Assembly: GCF_004114795.1 (NCBI RefSeq)
Contig: NZ_CP035311.1
Coordinates: forward strand, 1,054,001-1,118,000
Source: Janthinobacterium sp. 17J80-10
GTDB taxonomy: Bacteria > Pseudomonadota > Gammaproteobacteria > Burkholderiales > Burkholderiaceae_D
Length of the DNA: 64,000 bases
Direction: 5' to 3'
The notes under the pieces are model-generated. The model had not been told where the DNA came from and did no database searches. It was given only the letters and a program-made list of their open reading frames with translations. This document shows, piece after piece, positions 9,319 to 18,412 of this stretch. A program made the translations under genes and the position numbers. Position 1 is the first letter of the stretch, and each line of letters starts with the position of its first letter.

Positions 9319-10137
9319 TCAGCCGGGGCGCTGGTATTGCGGGCAGGCCACCTGTTCGATCGCGCGGTCTTCCAGGCGCAATGCGGTCAGCTTGCCGCCC
9401 CACACGCAACCGGTATCGAGGCCGATCAGATTGTCGCGCAGTACCAGGCCAAGTGTCGACCAGTGTCCGAACACGATCGTGGAATCTGCGGTGGCGCGCC
9501 CGGGCATGTCGAACCAGGGTGTAAAGCCTTCCAGGTGCGCTCCGAATGCCTCCTTGTTGCTCAATTCCATGGCGCCATCGGCCGTGCAGTAGCGGATGCG
9601 GGTCAGCGCATTGACAATGCAGCGCAGGCGGTCGGTTCCGGTCAATGCATCATCCCATTGCGCGGGCTGGTTGCCGTACATCTCGCGCAGGAAATCGGCC
9701 CAGTCGGGACCGCGCAGCACGCTTTCAACTTCTTGTGCCAGGCTCAGGACCTGCGCCGTTGTCCACTGTGGCAGGACACCGGCGTGCACCATGAGATGGC
9801 CATTTTCCAAGTGGGCAAGCGGTCGCTGCCGTACCCAGTCGATCCAGTCGTCACGGTCCGGGGCTTGCAGGATGTCTTCCAGGGTGTCGCCGGCATGCGC
9901 CTTTCGGATGCCTTGTGATACCGCCAGCAAATGCAGGTCATGGTTGCCCAGCAAGGCGGTGGCGCGCGAACCCAAGCTGCGGACGGTGCGCAGGGTGTGC
10001 AACGATTGCGGCCCGCGATTGACCAGGTCGCCGACAAAGATCAGGCGGGCCTGGGGATCCTTGTGCGCGATTTTATCCAGCAGCAAGTCAAGGCTCGGGA
10101 GGCAGCCTTGCAGGTCGCCGATTGCATAGGTGGACAT
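9319..10137 (-). CDS. apaH: Bis(5'-nucleosyl)-tetraphosphatase, symmetrical
   Basis: A 272-residue calcineurin-like phosphoesterase that splits Ap4A into two ADP. Metal-binding motifs appear in order: [37 protein letters not shown] and [12 protein letters not shown]. The start is set at [12 protein letters not shown] because ApaH proteins begin a few residues before the first motif; ATGs 12 and 54 bases further upstream extend the frame without family support. It is a single gene here, not in the E. coli rsmA-apaG-apaH order. Confidence 0.96.
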   Translation of the reverse strand: MSTYAIGDLQGCLPSLDLLLDKIAHKDPQARLIFVGDLVNRGPQSLHTLRTVRSLGSRATALLGNHDLHLLAVSQGIRKAHAGDTLEDILQAPDRDDWIDWVRQRPLAHLENGHLMVHAGVLPQWTTAQVLSLAQEVESVLRGPDWADFLREMYGNQPAQWDDALTGTDRLRCIVNALTRIRYCTADGAMELSNKEAFGAHLEGFTPWFDMPGRATADSTIVFGHWSTLGLVLRDNLIGLDTGCVWGGKLTALRLEDRAIEQVACPQYQRPG

Positions 10138-10452
10138 GGATAACGACATTCGAATGAGAGGATCAGGTGCATTGTACCGTGCCTCAAGCATGGATTTGCA
10201 GCGCCAATCCCTTTACAATCGGCGACATGCTAAAAAGCCAAGGTGGTGCCGAAATCCCAAGAAATCAAGCATTTTTTCGGTGCATCCAGGCAACTCAAAA
10301 CGGTCATGCAGTCGTTTCGGGAAATGCTTTTGCCGTCTTCCTGCGTCGTATCAGGCATTGGTCTTGTGCATGGAGAAATAATTTGGGACGGAGTGGTATA
10401 GTCTTGCATTGCCCGATTAATTATTTATTAATTAACACATGATTCATTCTGC
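10138..10452. other. Intergenic region between apaH and the wbpM-like gene
   Basis: About 315 bases separate the divergent starts of apaH and the epimerase/dehydratase gene. Short frames occur here but none has a recognisable product. The last 40 bases are markedly AT-rich and contain an inverted repeat (separate entry). A TATAGT at 10397-10402 could be a -10 element for the plus-strand gene, but no convincing -35 is seen. Start signals for both flanking genes must lie in this stretch. Confidence 0.5.
10417..10435. repeat. AT-only inverted repeat just upstream of wbpM-like gene
   Basis: TTAATTA (10417-10423) and TAATTAA (10429-10435) form a perfect 7-bp inverted repeat with a 5-base TTTAT centre, 17 bases before the ATG at 10453. 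In a GC-rich background this may be a protein-binding or helix-opening site, and it could influence translation initiation. No regulator is identifiable. Confidence 0.4.
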
Positions 10453-12378
10453 ATGAAAGCGTTTCTCGATTTACCGCGGTTTTACAAAAAACTGATTGCG
10501 GTGGCAGCGGACCTGGTGTTCTTGCCGCTGGCGTTTTACCTTGCCATCGTAATGCGTTACGAGGGCGTCACCATGGCCCTTTTCCAGCAATATTTTTTGC
10601 TGGTTCTTGCCGCGCCTGCTTTCGCCATTCCGATTTTTATCCGCATGGGTTTATATCGCGCGGTGGTGCGGTATGTCGACTATAAGATTGTCTATGTGGT
10701 GATTGCCGGGGTCAGCCTGGCTGTGATCATCATGGCGGCCCTCGCAACCCTGACGCATCAAGTTGGCTTGTCGCGGGGGGTCTTGGGGATTTATTGGGTA
10801 AGCGCCATCCTGTATGTCGTGGCTAGCCGGTTTTTGGCGCGGAGTTATTTTTTACATGCCAGTAGCGCCGGGACAGAGCGCCCACGAGTCGCGATTTATG
10901 GCGCGGGGCAGGGCGGCACCCAGTTGCTGGGGGCCTTGCGTGCCGGTGAGGCATACTTGCCTGTGGCATTCATCGATGACAAAGCCGAATTGAAGGGCAC
11001 GACGATTGCCGGCATCAAGGTCTTTCCTTCTACACAACTGGCCGCGATGGTCGCCAGGAAAAAGATCGATGGCGTGGTGCTGGCCATGCCGTCGCTGACC
11101 AAGGCGCAGCAACGGCATATTATCGATCGCCTGGAACCGTTGAAGCTCAAGACCTGGGTCATGCCGCCGGTCGAAAACCTCATGTCTGGTGCATCAAAGC
11201 TGGACGATGTGCGCGAAATCGACATCGAGGATTTGCTGGGACGCGATCCGGTGGCGCCGGATCCGGCACTGATTTCCCGATGCATCACCGGGAAAACGGT
11301 CCTGGTGAGCGGTGCCGGTGGCTCGATCGGCTCCGAGCTGTGCCGCCAGATTCTCCGATTGCGGCCCAAGCGCCTGCTGCTGCTGGAAATGTCAGAATTT
11401 TCCCTGTACTCGATCGAGCAGGAATTGCAGGCGCTACAAAGAAATTTGCAGCTTGAAATTGAAGTCCTGCCGTTTCTCGGTTCGGTGCTGGAACAGGATA
11501 AATGCGAACGCATGATGCGCAGCTTTGAGGTGGAAACCATCTACCATGCGGCCGCATACAAGCATGTCCCACTTGTCGAACACAATCCGATTGACGGCAT
11601 CCGCAACAATTCGCTGGGTACGTTGCACTTCGCGCGCGCCGCAATGGCTGCAGGTGTGAAATGTTTCGTGCTGATTTCGACCGACAAGGCGGTGCGTCCG
11701 ACCAACGTGATGGGTTCGACCAAGCGCCTGGCGGAACTGATCATGCAAGCCTTTGCGCGTCAGCAAAAGGGCACCCGTTTTTGCATGGTCCGGTTTGGAA
11801 ACGTGCTGGGGTCCTCCGGTTCCGTGGTGCCGCTATTTCGCAAGCAGATCCTGGCGGGTGGCCCCATCACGCTGACCCATCCGGAAATCACCCGCTATTT
11901 CATGACGATCCCTGAAGCCGCGCAACTGGTGCTGCAGGCCGGTTCGATGGGGGAAGGCGGCGACGTGTTTGTGCTCGATATGGGGGAGCCGGTAAAAATT
12001 GCGGATATGGCCAGGCGCATGGTCCATCTAAGCGGCCTCGAAGTGAAGAGCGAAGAGACCCCGGAAGGCAGTATAGAAATTCGCCATGTCGGTCTGCGCC
12101 CGGGCGAGAAACTCTACGAAGAGTTGTTGATCGGCTCGAATGTCGAAGGGACCGAACATCCTCTGATCATGCGTGCCCAGGAAGCGGAAATTCCCTGGCC
12201 CTTGTTGCAGGAATTCCTCGGCAAACTGGATGCGGCCTGTGCGCGCTACGATCACGAGGAAGTGCGTGCACTGCTGTTGCGGATCGTGCCGGGCTACGTG
12301 CCGCAATGCGGCATTGAAGACCTGATCTGGCGCATTGGTCGCCAGGCGCAGCGGCGGGACGAGGCGAGGTTGCGCTAA
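10453..12378 (+). CDS. Membrane-anchored nucleoside-diphosphate sugar 4,6-dehydratase/epimerase (WbpM/CapD-like)
   Basis: A 641-residue inner-membrane enzyme for surface polysaccharide precursors. The N-terminal 120 or so residues contain about four hydrophobic helices. A first Rossmann-like domain follows (VAIYGAGQGGTQLLGAL), then the catalytic SDR domain with VLVSGAGGSIGSELCRQIL, HAAAYKHVPLVEHN and STDKAVRPTNVMGSTKR. The usual SDR Tyr before xxxK is Met (V-M-G-S-T-K), as in the WbpM/PglF-type long dehydratases that act on UDP-GlcNAc. Size and architecture match that subfamily. It lies upstream of a phosphohexomutase and waaA, so a role in O-antigen, capsule or glycan synthesis is inferred; no glycosyltransferase cluster is visible in the window. 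Confidence 0.9.
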   Translation: MKAFLDLPRFYKKLIAVAADLVFLPLAFYLAIVMRYEGVTMALFQQYFLLVLAAPAFAIPIFIRMGLYRAVVRYVDYKIVYVVIAGVSLAVIIMAALATLTHQVGLSRGVLGIYWVSAILYVVASRFLARSYFLHASSAGTERPRVAIYGAGQGGTQLLGALRAGEAYLPVAFIDDKAELKGTTIAGIKVFPSTQLAAMVARKKIDGVVLAMPSLTKAQQRHIIDRLEPLKLKTWVMPPVENLMSGASKLDDVREIDIEDLLGRDPVAPDPALISRCITGKTVLVSGAGGSIGSELCRQILRLRPKRLLLLEMSEFSLYSIEQELQALQRNLQLEIEVLPFLGSVLEQDKCERMMRSFEVETIYHAAAYKHVPLVEHNPIDGIRNNSLGTLHFARAAMAAGVKCFVLISTDKAVRPTNVMGSTKRLAELIMQAFARQQKGTRFCMVRFGNVLGSSGSVVPLFRKQILAGGPITLTHPEITRYFMTIPEAAQLVLQAGSMGEGGDVFVLDMGEPVKIADMARRMVHLSGLEVKSEETPEGSIEIRHVGLRPGEKLYEELLIGSNVEGTEHPLIMRAQEAEIPWPLLQEFLGKLDAACARYDHEEVRALLLRIVPGYVPQCGIEDLIWRIGRQAQRRDEARLR

Positions 12379-12405
12379 TTTGATCGTTTATTGAAGAAAG
12401 TCGAC

Positions 12406-13782
12406 ATGTTGAAACTCTCGCAAAGCATTTTCAAGGCTTACGATATTCGCGGTATCGTCGGTAAAACTTTGGATGCCGCCGTTGCCCGGCAAATTGGCCA
12501 GGCATTCGGCAGCGCGGTGCGCGCCAAGGGCGAAAAAAATGTGGTGATCGGCCGTGACGGCCGGTTGTCCGGACCCGAGCTGACCAGCGCGCTGGCGGCA
12601 GGACTGCAGTCAAGCGGCGTCAACGTGATCGACCTGGGTGTGGTAGCCACGCCGCTGGTCTACTTTGGAACACAGGTGCTGGATGCCCAGTCCGGCATCA
12701 TGGTGACCGGCAGCCACAATCCGCCGGATTACAATGGTTTCAAGATGGTGCTCGCCGGCGAGGCGATCTATGGCGAGACGATCCAGGCGTTATATCAGGC
12801 GATCGTCAAGGGCGAATTTGCCGTGGGTGACGGCAGCTATCGCCAGCACGATCTGAGGGATGCCTATCTGCAGCGCATCGTCGGCGACGTCAAGCTGGCG
12901 CGCCCCATGAAAATTGCCGTCGATTGCGGCAACGGCGTGGCCGGCGCATTTGCCGGCGACCTGTATCGCGCGATGGGGTGCGAAGTCACCGAACTGTTTT
13001 GCGAGGTCGATGGCACTTTCCCCAATCACCATCCCGATCCTGCACACCCGGAAAACCTGCAAGACCTGATCCGCTGCCTGCAACAGGGCGACGCCGAGAT
13101 CGGCCTGGCCTTTGACGGCGATGGCGACCGGCTGGGCCTGGTAACCAAGGATGGCCAGATCATTTACCCGGACCGGCAATTGATGCTGTTTGCCGAAGAA
13201 GTACTGTCGCGTAATCCGGGGCAGCAAATACTCTACGACGTCAAATGCACGCGCCACCTGGCACCCTGGATCACCCAGCGCGGCGGCCAGCCGCTGATGT
13301 GGAAAACCGGCCATTCGCTGGTCAAGGCGAAGATGCGCGAGACTGGCGCGCCGCTTGGTGGCGAAATGAGCGGCCACATTTTTTTCAAGGACCGCTGGTA
13401 TGGCTTCGACGATGGCCTGTACGCCGGCGCACGGATGCTGGAACTGCTGAGCCGGCAGCAAGACCCCTCGGCCATCCTGAACGCCTTGCCGCAATCGACT
13501 TCCACGCCGGAACTGCAATTGCAGTTGCAGGAAGGGGAAAATTTTGCGCTGATCGGCAAGCTGCAGGGGGAAGCGCGTTTCCCCGGCTCCGATCAGACCA
13601 TCACCATCGATGGCTTGCGCGTCGAATACCCGGACGGCTTCGGACTTGCGCGCTCATCCAACACGACGCCGGTCGTCGTGATGCGTTTCGAGGCCGAATC
13701 TGCAGACGCCTTGCAGCGCATTCAGGGCGAATTCAAACGCGTGATCCTGGCCGCCAAGCCCGACGCTGTGCTGCCGTTCTGA
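12406..13782 (+). CDS. Phosphomannomutase/phosphoglucomutase
   Basis: A 458-residue alpha-D-phosphohexomutase of the AlgC/ManB type, converting mannose-6-P or glucose-6-P to the 1-phosphates for polysaccharide and LPS precursors. Motifs are IFKAYDIRGIVG at the N terminus, the phosphoserine loop IMVTGSHNPPDYNGFK, the Mg site LAFDGDGDRLG, the sugar-binding GGEMSGHIFF and the phosphate-binding RSSNTTPVVV. An in-frame TTG at 12391 adds five residues; the ATG at 12406 is preferred. It begins 27 bases after the dehydratase and probably shares its transcript. Gene names in use are algC, pgm and manB; substrate preference cannot be read here. Confidence 0.93.
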   Translation: MLKLSQSIFKAYDIRGIVGKTLDAAVARQIGQAFGSAVRAKGEKNVVIGRDGRLSGPELTSALAAGLQSSGVNVIDLGVVATPLVYFGTQVLDAQSGIMVTGSHNPPDYNGFKMVLAGEAIYGETIQALYQAIVKGEFAVGDGSYRQHDLRDAYLQRIVGDVKLARPMKIAVDCGNGVAGAFAGDLYRAMGCEVTELFCEVDGTFPNHHPDPAHPENLQDLIRCLQQGDAEIGLAFDGDGDRLGLVTKDGQIIYPDRQLMLFAEEVLSRNPGQQILYDVKCTRHLAPWITQRGGQPLMWKTGHSLVKAKMRETGAPLGGEMSGHIFFKDRWYGFDDGLYAGARMLELLSRQQDPSAILNALPQSTSTPELQLQLQEGENFALIGKLQGEARFPGSDQTITIDGLRVEYPDGFGLARSSNTTPVVVMRFEAESADALQRIQGEFKRVILAAKPDAVLPF

Positions 13783-13804
13783 TGTCCGAACGTTCCCGCT
13801 ACTG

Positions 13805-15088
13805 ATGCGCCTACTGTATTCGCTTGCCTGGTGGGTCGCATTGCCCCTGGTGCTGGCGCGCCTGTGGTGGCGCGGCCGGCTCGAGGCCGGCTACCGGCGT
13901 CATGTGGCCGAGCGGCTGGGCTTTTACCGTGGCATAGCGCCGGGTGGCCAGCGCAATTTGTTGTGGGTGCATGCCGTGTCGGTGGGGGAAACACGTGCAG
14001 CTGAACCCCTGGTCGACAGCCTGCTGGCAGTTTACCCGCAGGCGACCGTACTGCTGACCCACATGACGCCGACAGGGCGCGCTACCGGCAAGGCATTGTT
14101 TGGCAAGCATGGCGCGCGACTCGTGCAGTGCTACCTTCCCTACGATACCGGCTGGATGGTGGGGCGCTTCCTCGATCACTTCAAGCCGCGCCTGTGTGTG
14201 CTGATGGAAACCGAAGTCTGGCCAAATCTGATCGCAACTTGCGTGCGCCATCAGGTGCCGGTGACACTGGTCAACGCCCGCCTGTCCGAGCGCTCCCTGG
14301 CCAAGGCGCAGCGGCTGTCGGGGTTGATGCGTGAAGCAGCGCAGGGGTTTTCCTGCATCGCAGCCCAGACCGAGGCCGATGCCGCCCGTCTGCGCCAGAT
14401 GGGGGCGACTAACGTCCATGTTACCGGTAGCATCAAATTCGATGTCGCACCGCCACAGGAAATGCTGATCCAGGGAGCCGCCCTGCGTGGCCAGATCGGC
14501 AGTCGTCCGGTGTTGTTGTGCGCCAGCACGCGCGAGGGCGAAGAAGCATTGATCCTGGATGCAATGCAGGCATGCGATCTGCAACACGTCCTGGTCGTCA
14601 TCGTGCCACGCCACCCGCAGCGTTTCGATGAAGTCGCACGTCTGGTTTCGCTGCGTAACATCATGCTGTGCCGTCGCTCGGAACTGGGCACAGCCTGGGT
14701 CGGCCCCGAAGTGCAGGTGCTGCTCGGGGATACGATGGGTGAAATGTTTGCCTACTATGCTGCCTGCGATGTGGCCTTTATCGGCGGTAGTCTGCTGCCG
14801 CTTGGCGGGCAGAATCTGATCGAGGCCTGCGCCTTGGGCAAACCGGTGCTGATTGGGCAGCACACCCATAATTTCCTTGCCATCAGTGACGATGCCGTCA
14901 CTGCGGGTGCCGCCCTCCGCGTCGCTGATGCCCCTGTCATGCTGCAGCAGGCGCGCCGTTTGCTGCAATCCGACGTTGAACGCATCGTGATGGGCGCGAA
15001 GGCGAAGGCATTCGCCGAACAGCACCGGGGCGCTACCGCCAGGACCATCGACATGCTCAAGCCGTTGCTCGCGCCGCGCATCGACTGA
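13805..15088 (+). CDS. waaA: 3-deoxy-D-manno-octulosonic acid (Kdo) transferase
   Basis: A 427-residue GT30 glycosyltransferase that adds Kdo from CMP-Kdo to the lipid A precursor, the first inner-core step of LPS. It has an N-terminal membrane segment (LLYSLAWWVALPLVLARLWW), the catalytic Glu region VHAVSVGETRAAEPL, LMETEVWPNLI, LVNARLSERS, a GSIKFDV linker and the CMP-Kdo binding FIGGSLLPLGGQNLIEACALGKPVLIG-type region. Length matches WaaA (about 420-430). It starts 22 bases after the phosphohexomutase, so the three envelope genes likely form one transcription unit. Confidence 0.96.
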   Translation: MRLLYSLAWWVALPLVLARLWWRGRLEAGYRRHVAERLGFYRGIAPGGQRNLLWVHAVSVGETRAAEPLVDSLLAVYPQATVLLTHMTPTGRATGKALFGKHGARLVQCYLPYDTGWMVGRFLDHFKPRLCVLMETEVWPNLIATCVRHQVPVTLVNARLSERSLAKAQRLSGLMREAAQGFSCIAAQTEADAARLRQMGATNVHVTGSIKFDVAPPQEMLIQGAALRGQIGSRPVLLCASTREGEEALILDAMQACDLQHVLVVIVPRHPQRFDEVARLVSLRNIMLCRRSELGTAWVGPEVQVLLGDTMGEMFAYYAACDVAFIGGSLLPLGGQNLIEACALGKPVLIGQHTHNFLAISDDAVTAGAALRVADAPVMLQQARRLLQSDVERIVMGAKAKAFAEQHRGATARTIDMLKPLLAPRID

Positions 15089-15149
15089 CTTTCTGCAAAC
15101 AAGACGTCCCTTCCCGGAAACCTCCCGGATTCCGCCACCTGGCAGTGAC

Positions 15150-15179
15150 TGATTATTGTTATAATAATTGCAATAATCA
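15150..15179 (+). promoter_or_regulatory. Extended -10 promoter embedded in a palindrome upstream of the GGDEF gene
   Basis: TGTTATAAT at 15157-15165 is a consensus extended -10 (TG-n-TATAAT). It sits inside an inverted repeat of TGATTATTG (15150-15158) and CAATAATCA (15171-15179), a perfect 9-bp arm match. A convincing -35 is not seen, as often with extended -10 promoters. The predicted start near 15172 leaves a leader of about 130 bases to the ATG at 15302. The repeat would let a dimeric regulator cover the promoter; that part is inference. Confidence 0.55.
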
Positions 15180-15301
15180 ACCCTCGCCCTGTTTACCCGC
15201 TACCAGTTTTGTACAGTAGTGGAAAGTACGCTGGCCTTGCCGCTCCAGTGATAAGCTAAGCCAAGCGTGCCAAAACAAAATTAAAATTCCAGGACGTAAG
15301 C

Positions 15302-16960
15302 ATGGCTTTCATAGCGGAACAGCACAGGAACGACATTTACCGGCGCCTGAGTCAAACCAGCGATCTGGACAAGGTCTTGGACTTGCTGGAGGAGGAAGTC
15401 CAGTGCCTGGCGGTGGTGGATGGTTTCATCATCAACCTGCATGACGTGCGCTGCGATAACCTGGTCAGCCTGAAGGTGCGGTTCACCCCGGAATTCCAGT
15501 TTTTGAACGACACCTATATCGGCTACCGGATTTCGCTGGATTCCGGGTTTTTGAATGCCCGCGCATTTCGTAGCCGTCAGGTCATGAGCACCGATGCAGA
15601 AACGGCAGACGAACAGGAAAAGAAACTGCTGGCAACCTGGAACCTGACCGACATGACGGCGCTGCCGCTCCTTGATCCGCAGGATTCCGAAAGTGCCGCA
15701 CTTGGCACTCTGCTGTTGCTGAGCTGCAGCGGGCCAGTGTTTGACGAAGCCCAGGCAGTGTTGCTCGAACTGATGGCGATTTTTTATCGGCCAATTGCCA
15801 ATGCGCATGAGCATGCACTCTGCAAGGCGGAATTCCAGCGGGCCCAGGCCGTTACTGCAGAACACGACCGGTTTTTGCAATTCATTGTCGAAATCAATAA
15901 TCTGACGTCGCCGCAGAAGATCTACGAATTATTCCGGCAGGAGCTGTTCCGTAATTTTGGCTTTGAAATGGTGTCGTTTTTCATGCTGAAAGACGATGTG
16001 CTGGTCGGCGAATACATGGCAGTCTCGGATCCAGTGTACGAGGATGTGCGCACTGGCTGGTACGAATTTTCCTCTGTCACGGCGTTTTCCGCGGATTCCT
16101 CCGATGGTGGCGTGCCGCATGTGTTCTGTTCCGATTCCAGCCTGTTGTTCCGCGACGTACAACAAATCATGTCGCTGCCGATGTCCGCCAAGGACCGCCG
16201 CCTGTTATCGGTCATGGGAACGATGCGCACGCTGCTCATGTTGCCTATCCGGTATCAGCACAGGCCGATTGGCGTCATCAGCCTGTGCACCTTGTCGGAG
16301 CAGATCGAGGTGAGCGAATCGGACATACGGTTGCTGGGCTACCTCGCGGCATTTCTCGGCACGGCAATCACCAATAGCAAGCACTTTGAAGTGAGCCAGG
16401 CACAGAACCGCGAAATCGAACGCCTGAACCTGATCTTGCAGGATAAAGTGGATGAGCTCTCGCACCAGGTATCGATCGACCGTCTGACAGGACTCTACAA
16501 TTTCCGCACGTTCCAGCAGGAGCTGGCCAGGCGCGTCGGCGAAGCCAGGCGTGGTGCAGATCAACTTGGCCTGTCGATCATCGTGGCCGATATCGATCAT
16601 TTCAAGCAATTCAACGATACCTACGGTCATGGTGCGGGCAATGACATGCTGGCAGCGGTGGCGCGGGAACTCGCGGCCCTGGCGCGCGCAGAAGATATGG
16701 CGTGCCGTTATGGCGGCGAGGAATTCGTGGTGATTTTGCCGTGCTGCGACCAGGAAGGGGCATTGCAGTTTGCCGAGCGGGTGCGTCTGGCCGTCGAGCA
16801 CATGCGCGTGCCGACGCATGCCGGCTTGCTGTCGGTGACGGTCAGCCTCGGCAGTGCAACGCATTTGCCCAACGAGTCCGAGGAAGAGTTTTTTCAACGG
16901 GCCGACCAGGCCTTGTATCTTGCCAAGAAAAAAGGGCGCAACTGTGTCGAGTTCAGCTGA
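15302..16960 (+). CDS. Diguanylate cyclase with two GAF-like sensor domains (GGDEF protein)
   Basis: A 552-residue predicted cytoplasmic c-di-GMP synthase. Two GAF-like regions (about residues 15-165 and 190-360) precede a short coiled stretch (AQNREIERLNLILQDKVDEL) and a C-terminal GGDEF domain starting at SIDRLTGLYNFRTF. The active-site loop is RYGGEEF (GGEEF at residues 471-475), so catalysis should be intact. RAED at residues 462-465, five residues before the loop, fits the RxxD inhibitory site for product feedback. No membrane helix or signal peptide is visible. The ligand of the GAF domains is unknown. It is transcribed alone, from a palindromic extended -10 promoter region. Confidence 0.93.
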   Translation: MAFIAEQHRNDIYRRLSQTSDLDKVLDLLEEEVQCLAVVDGFIINLHDVRCDNLVSLKVRFTPEFQFLNDTYIGYRISLDSGFLNARAFRSRQVMSTDAETADEQEKKLLATWNLTDMTALPLLDPQDSESAALGTLLLLSCSGPVFDEAQAVLLELMAIFYRPIANAHEHALCKAEFQRAQAVTAEHDRFLQFIVEINNLTSPQKIYELFRQELFRNFGFEMVSFFMLKDDVLVGEYMAVSDPVYEDVRTGWYEFSSVTAFSADSSDGGVPHVFCSDSSLLFRDVQQIMSLPMSAKDRRLLSVMGTMRTLLMLPIRYQHRPIGVISLCTLSEQIEVSESDIRLLGYLAAFLGTAITNSKHFEVSQAQNREIERLNLILQDKVDELSHQVSIDRLTGLYNFRTFQQELARRVGEARRGADQLGLSIIVADIDHFKQFNDTYGHGAGNDMLAAVARELAALARAEDMACRYGGEEFVVILPCCDQEGALQFAERVRLAVEHMRVPTHAGLLSVTVSLGSATHLPNESEEEFFQRADQALYLAKKKGRNCVEFS

Positions 16961-17026
16961 CCAGTTCGATTGACTGGCGCGCGGCTGACTTCGGAGAATG
17001 GTTATTGCACCGGTCCGGCCGCAGGC

Positions 17027-18412
17027 TTACTGCAAGCCGCCGCCCAGTGCACGGTATAGATCAATCGCATTCGTCAGGCGCAGCAATCGTGTCTGTACCA
17101 GTGCTTGTTCAGCGGAAAACAATTCACGTTGGGCGTCCAGGACCTCCAGGGAATTGGCGACGCCATTCTGGAACCGCAAATCCGCCAGGCGCAGGCGGTC
17201 TGCCTGTGCTTCCGTGACAATGCGCTGTGCCTCCAGTTGTTCATTCAGCGTGGCGCGCGCGACCAGCGCATCGGCAACTTCACGGAAGGCCACCTGCACC
17301 GATTTTTCATAATCCGCCACGGCGATATTCTTGCGCACATGGGCAAGGTCGAGGTTATTGCTGTTGCGGCCGGCATCGAAGATCGGCAAGGCCATTTGCG
17401 GCACGAAGGACCATGTGCGCGAACCGGCATCGAACAGGCCGGAAAGGGTATTGCTAGCAGTGCCAAGGCCGGCAGTCAGGGAAATGCGCGGGAAGAACGC
17501 AGCGCGGGCAGCACCGATATTGGCATTGGCTGCCTGCAGCCGCTGTTCGGCGGCGCGGATATCGGGGCGCTGGGTTAACAGGTCCGAAGGCAGGCCGGCC
17601 GGCAGTTCCGCGATGATGCCCTGACCTTGCAGCGTTTGTGCCGCTGGCAGATCGGCCAGCGGCTTGCCTGCCAGTAGCGCCAGTGCATTACCCGCTTGTG
17701 CGCGCTGGCGCGCCAGGGTCGCCAGCGCCACGCGCGCCGAGCCGACCAGGGTTTCGTTGAGGCGCAGATCGAGCGCTGACGAGGCGCCGACCTCGAAGCG
17801 CTGTTTGGCCAGCCGATAGGCGGCTTCACGCCCTTCCAGGGTTTGTTGCGCCAGTGCGTATTGTTCTTCAAAGGCGCGTTGGGCCAGGTAAGCCTTGGCA
17901 GTTTCGGCGACCAGGCTGATCTGCGCAGCCTGGCGCGCCTCACCTGTGGCCAGGTACTGGGCCAGGGCCGCATCGTTCAGGCTCCGCACGCGGCCGAAAA
18001 AATCCAGTTCGAACGATGCCAGGGAGAGGCCGACCTGATAGCTGCGGCTGACTACCGAGGCCCCTGTTGGGGAGAGCGCCGCGGCGACGCGCGCATGCGA
18101 GCCGGACGCCTGGGCATTCACGCCTGGCAGCAAGTCGGCGGACTGGATGTTGTACAGCGCGCGTGCTTCATCGATGCGCAGCGCGGCAATGCGCAGGTCA
18201 CGGTTATTTTCCAGGGCCGAAGCGATCAAGGCTTGCAGGCGCTGGTCCGTGAAGAATTCGCGCCAGCCCAGGTCGCTTGCGGTACGTGCGGCGCCGGCGG
18301 CATCGGCCGGATAGTTCGCTGCGACAGGTGCATCAGGGCGCTGGTATTGCGGCGCCAGGGTACAGCCGGCCAGCAGGGCCGCAGTCAACAGGCAAAGCGC
18401 TGGTTTGATCAT
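17027..18412 (-). CDS. Outer membrane efflux lipoprotein (OprM/NodT family)
   Basis: A 461-residue outer membrane channel for a tripartite RND pump. A lipoprotein signal ends in LLTAALLAGC (Cys17). Two repeated outer membrane efflux domains follow, with the conserved LTQRPDIRAAEQRLQAANANIG and FFPRISLTAGLG segments and a second-half helix ending LDAQRELFSAEQALVQ. Its start overlaps the end of the pump gene by 4 bases (ATGA), showing translational coupling in an adaptor-pump-channel operon. Family members include OprM, TtgC and NodT-type proteins; substrates cannot be deduced. Confidence 0.94.
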   Translation of the reverse strand: MIKPALCLLTAALLAGCTLAPQYQRPDAPVAANYPADAAGAARTASDLGWREFFTDQRLQALIASALENNRDLRIAALRIDEARALYNIQSADLLPGVNAQASGSHARVAAALSPTGASVVSRSYQVGLSLASFELDFFGRVRSLNDAALAQYLATGEARQAAQISLVAETAKAYLAQRAFEEQYALAQQTLEGREAAYRLAKQRFEVGASSALDLRLNETLVGSARVALATLARQRAQAGNALALLAGKPLADLPAAQTLQGQGIIAELPAGLPSDLLTQRPDIRAAEQRLQAANANIGAARAAFFPRISLTAGLGTASNTLSGLFDAGSRTWSFVPQMALPIFDAGRNSNNLDLAHVRKNIAVADYEKSVQVAFREVADALVARATLNEQLEAQRIVTEAQADRLRLADLRFQNGVANSLEVLDAQRELFSAEQALVQTRLLRLTNAIDLYRALGGGLQ

